From Pseudomonas sp. CROZ-RG-20F-R04-15 (GTDB taxonomy: Bacteria; Pseudomonadota; Gammaproteobacteria; Pseudomonadales; Pseudomonadaceae), in the NCBI RefSeq assembly GCF_022662375.1, contig NZ_JAKNQL010000008.1:207659-271658 (forward strand): a stretch of DNA of 64,000 nt, given 5' to 3'. Both the position numbers and the translations under genes were made by a program. Below, piece by piece: positions 26,900 to 38,200 of this stretch. Each line of letters opens with the position of its first letter. Positions within the stretch are counted from its first letter, which is position 1. The notes beneath the pieces were generated by a model that saw nothing but the letters and a program-made list of their open reading frames with translations, did no database searches and had not been told where the DNA came from.

Positions 26900-28003
26900 T
26901 CAACCCTTCTGATTCATCCGCTCACGCAAATACGCAAGCACCGCCCCACGCTCCCCGGCAAACTCGATCCGCCCGCCCTTCTTCTCGCGCTGAAACACAT
27001 ACATCGGGTCGTAATATTCGCTCAGCAAGCCTTCGATCCAGCCGCGATGCAAATCCACCGCCCCGCTGCGCCCCTGCTCCGCCAACGCATCTTCCATCAA
27101 AACCAGCATTCGCCGATGACGCTCGCCACCTAGGCGTTTTTGCACGTTGTTGAGGCTTTCCAACAGGCGTTCAGAGAACAACGTGAAGCCCTCTTCACCG
27201 TGCACAGCCGTAAATTCCGCTGACAGATCCACCACGTAATCACGCAGGATTCGTTCGACGCGATCATCAAAGCTGTCTTCCAGCCAGACCATCGGGTACT
27301 GCTGCATGCCCTGATACAGCGGCAGCGGCAAGGCGCAACTGCCGACCACCCGGCTCTCATCCTCAAGTACAAACTGCGCGATACCCGCGTCGCGTTTCTT
27401 GAGAATGTCGATGGCCAGGCGGTTTTCGAAATCGATGTTCGAGGGCTGCCCGGTCGCCCGTTTGCCGAAGCTTGAGCCACGATGATTGGCGTGCCCTTCC
27501 AGGTCCAGGCCATTGCGCAATTGCACCAGCACTTCGGTCTTGCCGGTGCCGGTCATGCCACCGAGCAAGACGAAATCACACTGGGTGATGGCCTGCTCAA
27601 GGGTGTCGATGAGGAAGTTGCGCATCGCCTTGTAACCACCGCCGACACGCGGGTAGTCGATGCCGGCCTCGTCACGCAGCCACTGCTGGGTGATCTGCGA
27701 GCGCAGGCCGCCGCGAAAACAATAGAGATAACCGTCGGGATAGGCGCGGGCAAAATCGGCCCAGGCCTGGATGCGCTCGGCTTTCACCGCGCCCGAGACC
27801 AACTGATGGCCCAATTCGATGGCAGCTTGCTGACCGTGCTGTTTGTAGCAGGTGCCGATCTTCTGCCGCTCGACGTCGTTCATCAGCGGCAGGTTGATCA
27901 CGCCGGGGAACGCGCCCTTGTGAAACTCGATCGGCGCGCGGGCATCCATCAGCGGCCGGTCGTTGAGAAAAATGTCACGGTAGTCAGTGCAGTCGCGGAG
28001 CAT
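26900..28003 (-). CDS. mnmH: tRNA 2-selenouridine synthase
   Basis: A 367-residue MnmH (SelU/YbbB). It replaces sulfur by selenium in 2-thiouridine at the wobble base of some tRNAs, through a geranylated intermediate, using selenophosphate. The rhodanese domain (about 1-125) carries the catalytic Cys95 in [11 protein letters not shown], and the C-terminal part has a P-loop, GGMTGTGKT (about 148-156). The ATG at 28003 overlaps the last base of selD (TGATG). The pairing with selD and the lack of selA/selB here point to selenouridine as the main use. Confidence 0.93.
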   Translation of the reverse strand: MLRDCTDYRDIFLNDRPLMDARAPIEFHKGAFPGVINLPLMNDVERQKIGTCYKQHGQQAAIELGHQLVSGAVKAERIQAWADFARAYPDGYLYCFRGGLRSQITQQWLRDEAGIDYPRVGGGYKAMRNFLIDTLEQAITQCDFVLLGGMTGTGKTEVLVQLRNGLDLEGHANHRGSSFGKRATGQPSNIDFENRLAIDILKKRDAGIAQFVLEDESRVVGSCALPLPLYQGMQQYPMVWLEDSFDDRVERILRDYVVDLSAEFTAVHGEEGFTLFSERLLESLNNVQKRLGGERHRRMLVLMEDALAEQGRSGAVDLHRGWIEGLLSEYYDPMYVFQREKKGGRIEFAGERGAVLAYLRERMNQKG

Positions 28004-29037
28004 CAAATCACCTCGACTGCGTTCGTCTGTCGCTCAACCAGTTCGCCGATTGGCGCCAGGTTCAAGCCCAGTTCAGCGGCGACGGCGAGGAACTCGTCAT
28101 TGCCTTCAGGGGTGACGGCGATCAGCAAGCCCCCGCTGGTTTGCGGGTCGCAGAGCACGCGCTTGTGCAACTCCTGCACGCGGCCGACCTTGCTCGCATA
28201 GCTGTCGAAATTGCGCAGCGTGCCGCCGGGCACACAACCCTGATCGAGGTAATACTCGACGCTGTCCAGACGCGGCACGCGGTCGTAGGCAATGCGTGCA
28301 GTGAGTTGGCTGCCATCGGCCATTTCCACCAGATGCCCGAGCAGACCAAAACCGGTGACGTCGGTCATCGCCGTGACGCCGGCGAGTTTGCCGAAGCGGC
28401 TGCCGGGCTTGTTCAGAGTGCACATCCAGTCGCGGGCCACGCCGACATCGGCGGCGCGCAATTTACCCTTCTTCTCGGCGGTGGTGAGGATGCCGATGCC
28501 CAACGGTTTGGTCAGGTACAGCAGGCAACCGGCGGTGGCAGTGTCGTTGCGTTTCATGTGGCGTTTTTCCACCAGCCCGGTGACCGCCAGGCCGAAAATC
28601 GGCTCCGGCGCGTCAATCGAATGCCCGCCCGCCAGCGCAATGCCCGCCGCGTCGCACACCGAACGGCCGCCGCGAATCACTTCACGCGCCACTTCCGGCG
28701 CCAGCACATTGACCGGCCAGCCGAGAATGGCGATGGCCATCAACGGATCACCGCCCATCGCGTAGATGTCGCTGATCGCGTTGGTCGCGGCAATGCGGCC
28801 GAAGTCGAACGGGTCATCGACGATCGGCATGAAAAAGTCCGTGGTCGAGACCACACCGCGCTCGGCATCGATCTCGTACACCGCCGCGTCATCGCGCGAG
28901 GCATTGCCGACCCACAGTTTCGGATCAAGGTTCTGGGCACCACTGCCGGCCAGAATCACTTCCAGCACCTGCGGGGAAATCTTGCAGCCGCAACCGGCGC
29001 CGTGGCTGTATTGGGTCAGACGAATCGGCTCGCTCAT
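28003..29037 (-). CDS. selD: selenophosphate synthase
   Basis: A 344-residue SelD. It makes selenophosphate from selenide and ATP. The active-site segment GAGCGCKIS holds Cys16 and Lys19; it is the cysteine form, not selenocysteine. The glycine-rich ATP region ([23 protein letters not shown]) and the aspartates of the metal site are present. It is the first gene of the selD-mnmH operon, which is bracketed by two tail-to-tail REP doublets. Confidence 0.95.
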   Translation of the reverse strand: MSEPIRLTQYSHGAGCGCKISPQVLEVILAGSGAQNLDPKLWVGNASRDDAAVYEIDAERGVVSTTDFFMPIVDDPFDFGRIAATNAISDIYAMGGDPLMAIAILGWPVNVLAPEVAREVIRGGRSVCDAAGIALAGGHSIDAPEPIFGLAVTGLVEKRHMKRNDTATAGCLLYLTKPLGIGILTTAEKKGKLRAADVGVARDWMCTLNKPGSRFGKLAGVTAMTDVTGFGLLGHLVEMADGSQLTARIAYDRVPRLDSVEYYLDQGCVPGGTLRNFDSYASKVGRVQELHKRVLCDPQTSGGLLIAVTPEGNDEFLAVAAELGLNLAPIGELVERQTNAVEVI

Positions 29038-29116
29038 GGGGGAGTCTCAGGCTGTTGATGGGGGCGATTCTAGCAGAGCACGGCGCAGCAGTTTCTCGGC
29101 AAGACTGTCCGGCCCC

Positions 29117-29181
29117 TTCGCGAGCAGGCTCGCTCCCACATTTGCACCGCAATCCCCTGTGGGAGCGAGCCTGCTCGCGAA
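29117..29181. repeat. REP doublet in tail-to-tail order, 65 bp
   Basis: REP arms at 29117-29139 and 29159-29181, same order as the doublet at 26806-26880. It lies upstream of selD. Confidence 0.88.
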
Positions 29182-29241
29182 GGCAATAGAGCAGCCAACC
29201 CAACATAAGTATCAAGGTGTAACCAACACTGAATCGACGAC

Positions 29242-29268
29242 AAAAAAAACCGCCCTTGCGGGCGGCTA
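29242..29268 (-). terminator. Rho-independent terminator of the autotransporter gene
   Basis: On the minus strand, GCCGCCCGCAAGGGCGG is followed by eight T residues, 20 bp after the autotransporter stop codon. Confidence 0.9.
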
Positions 29269-29287
29269 AAAGTGCTTCGACCCTAAA

Positions 29288-32200
29288 TCAGAAGCCCAGG
29301 CTGAAGCTGATGGTCATCGCATGGTCGTTGCTGTCGTTCGACAGTTGCCCCGAGTAGCCAACCCCGAGCTTGCCGGTCGGGCTGATCTGGAAGTCGACAC
29401 CCGCTTCAACAATCGCGCTGTCCTTGGCGATCGGTACGCCTTGGGTGCTGAACGAGGCGCCGCCGTCGATGAAGGTCAAGTCGGCATCAGGCTTGGTGTC
29501 GCCGAAGGCATGGCGCCAGCCGATGGCCGCGCGCGGGGTGAATTGCCCGCCGTTGGCCAGGGTAATGACTTTGCCGGCGCGCACGCCGAGGGTCGAGAAG
29601 GTGATGTCCTGATCGGCATCGGCCTCTAGGCGCCCTACTCCGCCTTTCTCCTTGGCTTTGTCGGTGTCGTAGTTGACGTAGGCGAGCCCTGCGAACGGCT
29701 CAAGGGCAATGCCGCCGGCTTCAATGGTGTAACCGACTTCACCGAACACCTGCGCGCTGCGCGCATCGTAATTGGCCTTCAGACGATCGTTGTAGCTGCC
29801 GACGCTGACGTTGCGTTTGGTTTCGATGTCGTGCCAGCTGTAAGCCGCGCCGAGGCGCACCGCCAGGGCATCGAACTGCGAGTTGAGGTACGCCGCCAGG
29901 TGGTAGCTTTCAACGGTGGCATCCGAGCGACGATCATGCGCATCGAGGTCGCTGCGGGTGTAACCGGCAGCCATGCCCACGCGCCACTGGTCATCGAGTT
30001 GCTTGTCGGTGCCGAGCATGAAACCGCTGAGGTTACGGTCGAGTTTCGCCGCGTTGCTGTCGCCATCCGACTCGCCCCAGGCACCGAGTGCCCGCGCCCA
30101 GCCGACCATTTCGCCGTGGCAACCGTTGCTGCTCAATTGGTTATCACTTGGCGCCAGGGCGCGGCGTGGATCATCCGCTGCGCTGCATGACGGTTGGCGC
30201 ATGCGATCGTTGACCGCGTCACGCACGTAGCGCGAATCCTCAAGGATCGCACTGGCCGTGCTGGCGTGGATCTCACCCGACAGACTGTCGAAGGCGTTGC
30301 GCGCACCGGCGACACTGAGGTTGACGATCTCGTTCTGCAACGCCGCACCGGCCGGGCCGTTGTTCGACAGCGCAGTGGCGGTCCTGAACTGGTTGCCGGT
30401 GGCGGCGACATCGGCAAAGGAGTTGCCGTTGCGACTGACCACCAGGTTCACGGCGTTGGTGTCATACACCAGTGCGCTGTTGAGGAACGCGTATTGCGGC
30501 AGGTCTGCAGCGCTGAAGGTGCCGATGACACCGCCGCCCGCCGTGATCAGCGAATACGTGGTGTTGCCGGTGAACGGTGCCAGCGAGTTCACTTGCAGGC
30601 CGCCGCCCAGCGTGGCCGTGCCGCCGACGGCCAATGGCGTTGCGGTGGGCGAACTGACCGTCAGCGCCAGCACACCGTCGGAGGCGTTGGTCAGGTTACC
30701 GGCCACGCTCAAGGTGCCCGCTTCGGAACCCGAGGCGACAACGCCATGGTTGACTACCGAACCGACACTGCCATTACCACTCAGGCCGGCACCGTTGGCC
30801 ACGGTGACTTGCCCGCCCAACGAGGCCCGCGCCGACCGGCTGCCGACTTGCAGCACGCCTTGGTCGACCGACACGGTGCCGCTGAACGGCTGATCACCGG
30901 TCAACAGCAAGGTGCCGGTGCCGCGCTTGAGCATCGCGCCCAGTCCGCGCAGCGATCCGTTGAACTGACCATTGAAGTTCTGCAGGAATACCAGGGAAGC
31001 GTTGTTGAGGATATTGCCTTGCAGGCTGGTGGTGGTACCGACCAGCGTACCGCCGCTGACAGTGGTGCCACCGCTGTAGGTGTTGGCGCCGCTCAAAACC
31101 AGCGTGCCGGAATCAAGCTTCTCGATTCCGCCCGTGCCCACCAGTGGCGTGGAAATTTCCGCACTCCCACCGGCATTGACCCGCACTGGCGCGAGGCTGC
31201 CATCCGCGCCGTTGACCGGGGTCAGCGTACCGCCAGCCCCCGGAACCAGGCTGTAGCCGCCGGAGAGGAACTGCAGGCCGGTGAAGTTCTGATTGCCCTG
31301 CACGGTCACCGTACCCGCCTGACCACCGAACACCGCGAACTGACCGTTTGAAGCCAGGGCCTGAGTACCGCTCGGGTCGGTCCAGTTGGTGCCCGGCCCC
31401 CACACGCCGCTGCCGCCACCGATGCTGCCGTCCGGGTTGGTGGTGCCACCGTTCCAGAACTGCACCTCACCCGGCGTGCCTTGCACCAGCAGGTTGATCT
31501 GATTGGCAATCGCGGTTTGCAGGGTCAGATTGGCCGCCGACACCGGCAGGCTGCCATACACCAGACCGTTGTCGGTCAGGCTGCCGCCGTAGCTGAACAG
31601 TTGATAAACCCCGGTGCCGAAGCCGCCGGCATTGCTGATGTTCAGCGTACCGTCGAGGGTCAGGCTGCCGGCGACATTGACCACCGTGGTCGAACTGGCC
31701 GCCGAGCCGAGACTGAAGTCCAGATTGGTCCCCGAGGACAGCGCCAGCGAACCGACCGACAGCGGCGTCGCGGTGCCGCCACCGGCCAGCGTCGCACCGT
31801 CGGCCAGTTGCACAGCGCCCCCGAGCTGACCGCCACCGCCGATGCCCGCACCGCTGGCGACGTTGACATTGGCGCTGTTGAGCACACCGTTGACGATCAG
31901 GTTGCCCGCCTGCACCGAGGTGTTGCCGGTGAAGCTGTTGTTGCCAGTCAGCAGCAATTCGCCGCTGCCGGTTTTGTTCAGCGTACCGGCGCCAGTGAGA
32001 TTGCCGGTGTAGCTGCCATCGGCGTTCTGTTCGAAGGTCAGCGTCGCGTTGTTGACGATCGCACCTTGCAGGCTGCTGGTATCACCGCGCGTCGTGCCGC
32101 CGTTCAGCGTGGTGCCACCACTGTAGGTGTTGGCACCGCTGAGGGCGAGATCGCCGCTACCGTTTTTCAGCAGACTGCCGGCGCCGGTCACAGCACCAAT

Positions 32201-35200
32201 CAGCGTGGTGTTCTGATTCCCGGCCAGGGTCAGTTGCGCGCCAAGGTTGACGGCGTTGGCCAGTTGCAGCGCCGCAATGCTGTCGAGCGTGCTGTCACCG
32301 GTCACGTTAAGCGCAGCGCTGCTGATCGCGCTGTTGTTGCCAAGAACCAGCGTGCCGCCGGCGAGCTGAGTGCCGCCGCTGTAAGTGTTGCTGCCGTTGA
32401 GCGTCAGGCTTGAGGCGCCGGCCTTGATCAGGCTGCCGCTGCCGCTGACCACGCCGTCGAGGGTCAAAGCGTTGGAGCCGGCAACAGTCAATGCACCGTT
32501 GACGACCACGTCGTTGCTCAGACTGACGGCCGCGTTGCTGTCCAGCGCCGTGCCGTCAGCAGCGGTCAACACACCAGTGCCGAGCGCCGCGTTGTTGCCA
32601 ACGACAATCTTGCCGCCATTGAGCGCCGTGCCGCCGGTGTAGCCATTGGCTGCGTTGAGCACCAGCGTACCCGTGTCGTATTTGCCCAGCGTGCCGCTGC
32701 CATTGAGCGCGACACCGATGGTTGCCGTGGCATTCGGGTCAACCCGCACCGTGGCATTGCCCAGCGAACCGTTGACCAGGTTCAGCGAACCCGCCGTGCC
32801 GTTCACCAGGCTGTAGCCATCAGTGACGAACTGCATGCCAGTGATGGTTTGTGCGCCGTTGACGGTGACCGTGCCGGCCGCGCCCAGGAACACTGCAAAG
32901 TTGTTGGTCCAGGCCTGGTTGGTGGTGCCGTTGACGTCGGTCCAGTTGGTGGTGCCGGTGCCCCAGGTGCCGCTGCCGCCCTCGACCGAACCGTTGGCCA
33001 CCAGTTGATTGCCGTCCCAGAACTGCACGGTGACGCCCGGTGCAGTCACCAGCAGGTTGATCTGATTGGCCAGCGCGGTTTGCAGGGTCAGATCGCCCGG
33101 CGTCACGCTGCCCGGCACGGTGCCGATCAACATGCCGTTGTCGGTCAGGCCGCCGGTGTAGTTGATCAGGCGATAGACGCCGCTGCCGAAACCGCCGATG
33201 TCACTGACGTTGAGGGTGCCATCGAGGGTCAGGTTGCCGCCGACATTGACCAGCGCATTGCCGCCGCCGGACACCGGTGTGCCGAGGCCGACGTCGAAGT
33301 TGGAATTGCCGTTGAACACCAGTGAACTGACGCTCAGCGTACTGCCGGTGACGCCCGCCAGATGACCGCCATCGGCGACTGTCACGGCACCGGTCAAGGT
33401 GCCGCTGCCACCGAGGGTGCCGCCGCTGTTGACCAGCACATTACCGCTGGCCAGCGAACCGTTGACCTGCAGGGTGCCGGCGTTGACGTTGGTATCGCCG
33501 GTAAGGTCGCTGATACCGCTGAGGGTCAGGGTGCCCGTGCCGAGTTTGCTCAGGCCGCCGTCGCCACTGAGAGTGCCGGCAAACGTGCTACTGACATTGT
33601 TGCCGCCGAGGCTCAACGTATTGCCAGTGCCGACCAGCGCAGTGCCGCTGCCCGTGAGGCTGGCAAGGCTGCCGGAAGCACCGAGATTGAGCGCCGCGCC
33701 ACCCGCGAGATTGACCGTGGCGTTGTTGCCCAGCGCCGCGCCACTGAGCGTGGTCAGGCTGCCGGCGAGCACATCGAGCGTGCCGCTGAAAGTGTTGCTG
33801 CCGCTCAATGTCACGTCGGCCAGACCGTTTTTGCTCAGCGTACCGGCGCCGGCAATCACACCGCCAAGGGTCAGGTTGTTGTTACCGGCCAAAGCCAGAT
33901 TGGCATTGACGTTGAGGTTGTTGGCCAGCACCAGTGGCGAGGAATTGTCGAGGGTGGAAGCGCCGGCCACGGTCAGCGCGCCGCTGCCCAGCGACGCGCC
34001 CGTACCAAGGGTCAGCGTGCCGGCATTCAGCGTGGTACCGCCGGTGAAGGTATTGATGCCGTTGAGTGTCAGGTTCGACGCGCCGTTCTTGATCAAGCCA
34101 CCCGCGCCGCTGACCACACCAGCGAGGGTCAGATTGTTGCTGCCGGTGTTGCTCAGATTGGCGTTGAGCACGACGTTGTTGCCCAGGCTCAGCGCACTGT
34201 TGCTGTCCAGCGCCGAGGCACCAGCCACGGTCAGGTTGCCCAGGCCCAACGCCGAATTGCTGCCGGCGGTCAGGGTGCCGGCGTTCAGGGTGGTGCCGCC
34301 GAGGAAGTTGTTGTTGCCGCTGAGGGTCAGGTTCGACGCGCCGTTTTTGCTCAGGCTGCCAGCGCCATTCACAGTGCCAGCAAGCGTCAGATCCGCCGTG
34401 CCACCGATGCCGAGATTGCCGGCCAGGTTGACCGCGTTGTTCAGCGAAACCGCAGTGCTCGCATCCAGCGTGGTGCCGCCCGCCGCGTTCAACGTGCCGG
34501 AACCCAGCGCCGAGTTCGACGCCAGAATCAGTCCGCCGGCGTTCAGCGCCACCGGCCCGAGGAAGGCGTTGTTGCCGCCGAGGGTCAGGTTCGCCGTGCC
34601 GGTTTTGATCAGGCCACCGGTGCCGCTAATCACGCCGTTGAGGGTCAGTGCATTGCTGCCGACGATGGTCAGGTTACCGTTCAGCGTCGCCGCGTTGGCC
34701 AGTGTCACCGCTGCGTTGCTGTCCAGTTGCGTACCGGCATTCGCCGTCAACGTACCGGTGCCGAGCGCAGTATTGCTGCCGACGATGATTTTGCCGCCGT
34801 CCAGTTGCGTGCCGCCGGTATAAGTGTTGGCACCGCCGAGCACCAGGGTGCCGGCGTCGAGTTTATTGAGGATGCCGCTGCCATCGATATTGGCATTGAT
34901 GGTCGCTGTCACGCCCGGATCAACGCGCAACGAAGTAGTGCCGCCAGTGCCGTTTACCGCCGTCAGTTGCCCCGCCGCACCGTTGACCACGTTGTAGCCA
35001 TCGGTGAGGAATTGCATGCCGGTGAACGCCTGCGTGCCGTTCACCGTCACGGTGCCGGCGGTGCCCTGAAACACCGCGAAGTCGCCGGCCCATGGTTGAT
35101 TGACCAGACCGTTGGCGTCGGTCCAGTTGGTGCCGACCGCATTCCACGTGCCGCTGCCACCGTCGACCACGCCGTTGGCAATGGTCTGGCTGCCGTCCCA

Positions 35201-38200
35201 GTAACGGATGTTGCTGTTCGGCGCGGAGACTTGAATGTTGATCTGATTGGCCACGCCGGTTTGCACCAGCAGATCGCCGAGGCCGTAGCCGACCGGCACG
35301 CTGGCGACGTCGAGACCGAGATTGGTCAGGGCGCCGGTGTAGTTGAACAGGCGATACACGCCGACGCCAAAACCGCCGGCATCGGTGACGTTGAGATTGC
35401 CGTCGAGGGTGAGGTTGCCGCCGACGTTCATCAGTGAAGTGGTCGACGGTGTGCCCAACGCCACATCGACATTGCTGCCCGCACCGAGGGTCAGCGCACC
35501 GGCGGACAATTGGTTGCCCGACGACAACGCCAGATGGCCGCCGCTGTTGACATTGACGCTACCAAGCGCCGAACCAGTGCCGGTGAGAGTGCCACCGGTG
35601 TTGACGTTGACCTGTGCACTGGCCAGCGAACCGCTGAGGTCGATGGTGCCGCCATTGATCGCGGTATTGCCGGTGATGCCGCTGATCCCGGTGAGGTTCA
35701 AGATACCGGTGCCGACTTTGACCAGGCCGCCGCTGCCACTGAGATCGCCATCAAACGTACTGGTGACGTTGCCGCTGCCGACGGTCAGGGTGTTGCTGCC
35801 GGTCAGTTGCACACTGCCGCTGCCGGTCAGCGCGCCGAGGCTGGCGTCGCTGCCCAGATTCAGCCCGGCGCCGGCGCTGATATTGACCCCGGAGGTGTTG
35901 CCCAGCGCATTGCTGTTGAGCGTGGTGACGCTGCCGGAGACGATGTTCAGTGCGCCGGTAAAAGTGTTGTTGCCGGCGAGGGTCAGATCCGACAGGCCGT
36001 TTTTGGTCAGGCTGCCGGCACCGTCGATGATGCCGTTCAAACTCAAATCGTTGTTGCCAGCGACGGTCAACCCGGCGTTCAGAGTGATCGCGTTGCCGAT
36101 GCCGAACGCGGCGCTGTTATCCAGCGTTGCCGCGCCACCAACGATCAGTGCGCCGCTGCCCAAGCCGTTGGCATTGCCCAGAGTCAGCGTGCCGGCGTTG
36201 AGCGTGGTGCCGCCGCTGAACGTGTTGTTGCCGTTAAGGGTCAGGTTCGCCGCGCCGTTCTTGATCAGTTGGCCAGTGCCACTGGTGACGCCGCCGAGGG
36301 TCAGGTTCTGCGTGCCGCCCACCGCCAGCGCCGCATTCAGGGCGACGGCGTTGTTGAGGCTGACCAGCGGCGAGTTGCTGTCGAGTGTCGCCGCACCGGC
36401 AACGGTCAATGCGCCGGAACCCAGCGCCGAACTGTTGCCGACGGTCAGAGTGCCGGCGTTCAGCGTGGTGCCGCCGAGGTAGTTGTTGGCCGCGTTGAGA
36501 ATCAGATTGGCCGCGCCGTTTTTCACCAGACTGCCGGCGCCGCTGACCAGCCCGGTCAGGGTCACATTCGCCGTGCCGCCGATGTTCAAGGCACCGGCGA
36601 GTGCCACGGCATTGTTCAGGCTGACGGCCGTGTTGGCGTCCAGCGTGGTGTTGGCCGCCGCGTTCAACGTACCGGAACCCAACGCATTGTTACTGCCGAC
36701 AATCAGTTTGCCGGTGTTCAACACGGTGTTGCCAAAATAAGTGTTGGCGCCGTTGAGGGTCAGATCGGCAGCGCCGTTTTTGACCAGGCCACCGATACCG
36801 GCGACCACGCCGTCAAGGGTCAGCGCATTGCTGCCGCCCACAGTCAGAGTGCCGCCGAGGTTGACGTTATTGGCCAGCGCTGCCGCGGTGCTGGCATCCA
36901 GCGTGGTGCCGTTCGAGGCGTTCAGTGTGCCGGTACCGAGGGCAGTGCTGGAGCCGACAATCAGTGAACCGGCATTCAGCGCCGTGGTGCCGGTGTAGGT
37001 GTTGTTGCCGTTGAGGGTCAGGCTCGACGCGCCGGTCTTGATCAAGCCGTTGGCGCCACTGATCACCCCGCCAAGAGTCAGCGCGTTGGCGCCGCCAGCG
37101 GTGAGGTTGGCGTTGAGAATCACGTTGTTGTTCAGCGTCACCGCCGAACTGCTGTTGAGGGTACTGGCTCCGGCGACAGTCAGTGCGCCAGTGCCCAGTG
37201 CCGCGGCGTTACCGACAGTCAAGCTGCCGGCGTTCAACGTGGTCCCGCCAGCGAACGTGTTTACCCCATCGAGGGTCAGGTTGGCGGCGCCGTTCTTGAT
37301 CAGTTGGCCGGCGCCGTTGATGACACCGGAGAGGGTCAGACCGCTGCTGCCGCCGAGGCTCAGGGTACTGCTGTTGAGGTTGATGTTGTTGCTCAGGTTG
37401 ACAGCGGTGTTGCTGTCCAGCGTTGAGACATCGATGACGTTCAATGCACCGCTGCCCAACGCGGCCGCGTTGCCCACAGTGAGCGTGCCGGCGGCCAGCG
37501 TGGTACCGCCGAGATAAGTGTTGGCACCGTTGAGACTCAGGTTGGCAAAACCGCGCTTGGTCAACCCGCCACTGCCGCTGATCACACCACCGAGGGTCAG
37601 GTCAGCGCTGCCACGCACTTCCAGATCACCGCCAAGGGTCACCGCATTGGTCAACGCGGCCGTGGTGCTGGCGTCGAGTTTGGTGCCTGCCGCTGTGGCC
37701 AGGGCACCGGTACCCAGCGCCGTATTGGAACCGACAATCAGCGTACCGGCATTGAGCGCAGTGCCGCCGGAGAAAGTGTTGTTGCCGCTGAGGGTCAGAT
37801 CCGCCGTGCCATTCTTGATCAAACTGCCGACGCCGCTGACAACGCCACTCAGGCTCAATGCCTGAGTGCCGCCGATCGTCACCCCGCCCGCCAGCGCAAC
37901 GGCGTTGGCCAATGTCACTGCGGCAGTCGCATCCAGCGTGGTACCCGCCGCCGCATTCAGTGCGCCAGTCCCCAGCGCGGTGTTGCTGCCAACGAACAGG
38001 CTGCCGGCATTGAGCAGCGTGTTGCCGCTGTTAGTGTTGTTGCCGGTCAACGTCAGGCTGGCACTGCCGGACTTGGTGATGCCGCCGGTTCCGCTCAACA
38101 CGCCGCCGAGGGTCAGCGCGTTGCTGCCGAGCACGTTGAGCGCGCCGGTCATGCCGATGTTATTGGCCAGCGTGACGTTGGTGGTGCTGTCCAGACTGGT

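Noticed and set aside
33362..35437. Long open frame on the + strand (about 690 codons) opposite the autotransporter
   Set aside because: It is antisense to a GC-rich repeat gene; its composition follows the 258-bp lattice and it has no family features. Several others on that strand have the same cause.
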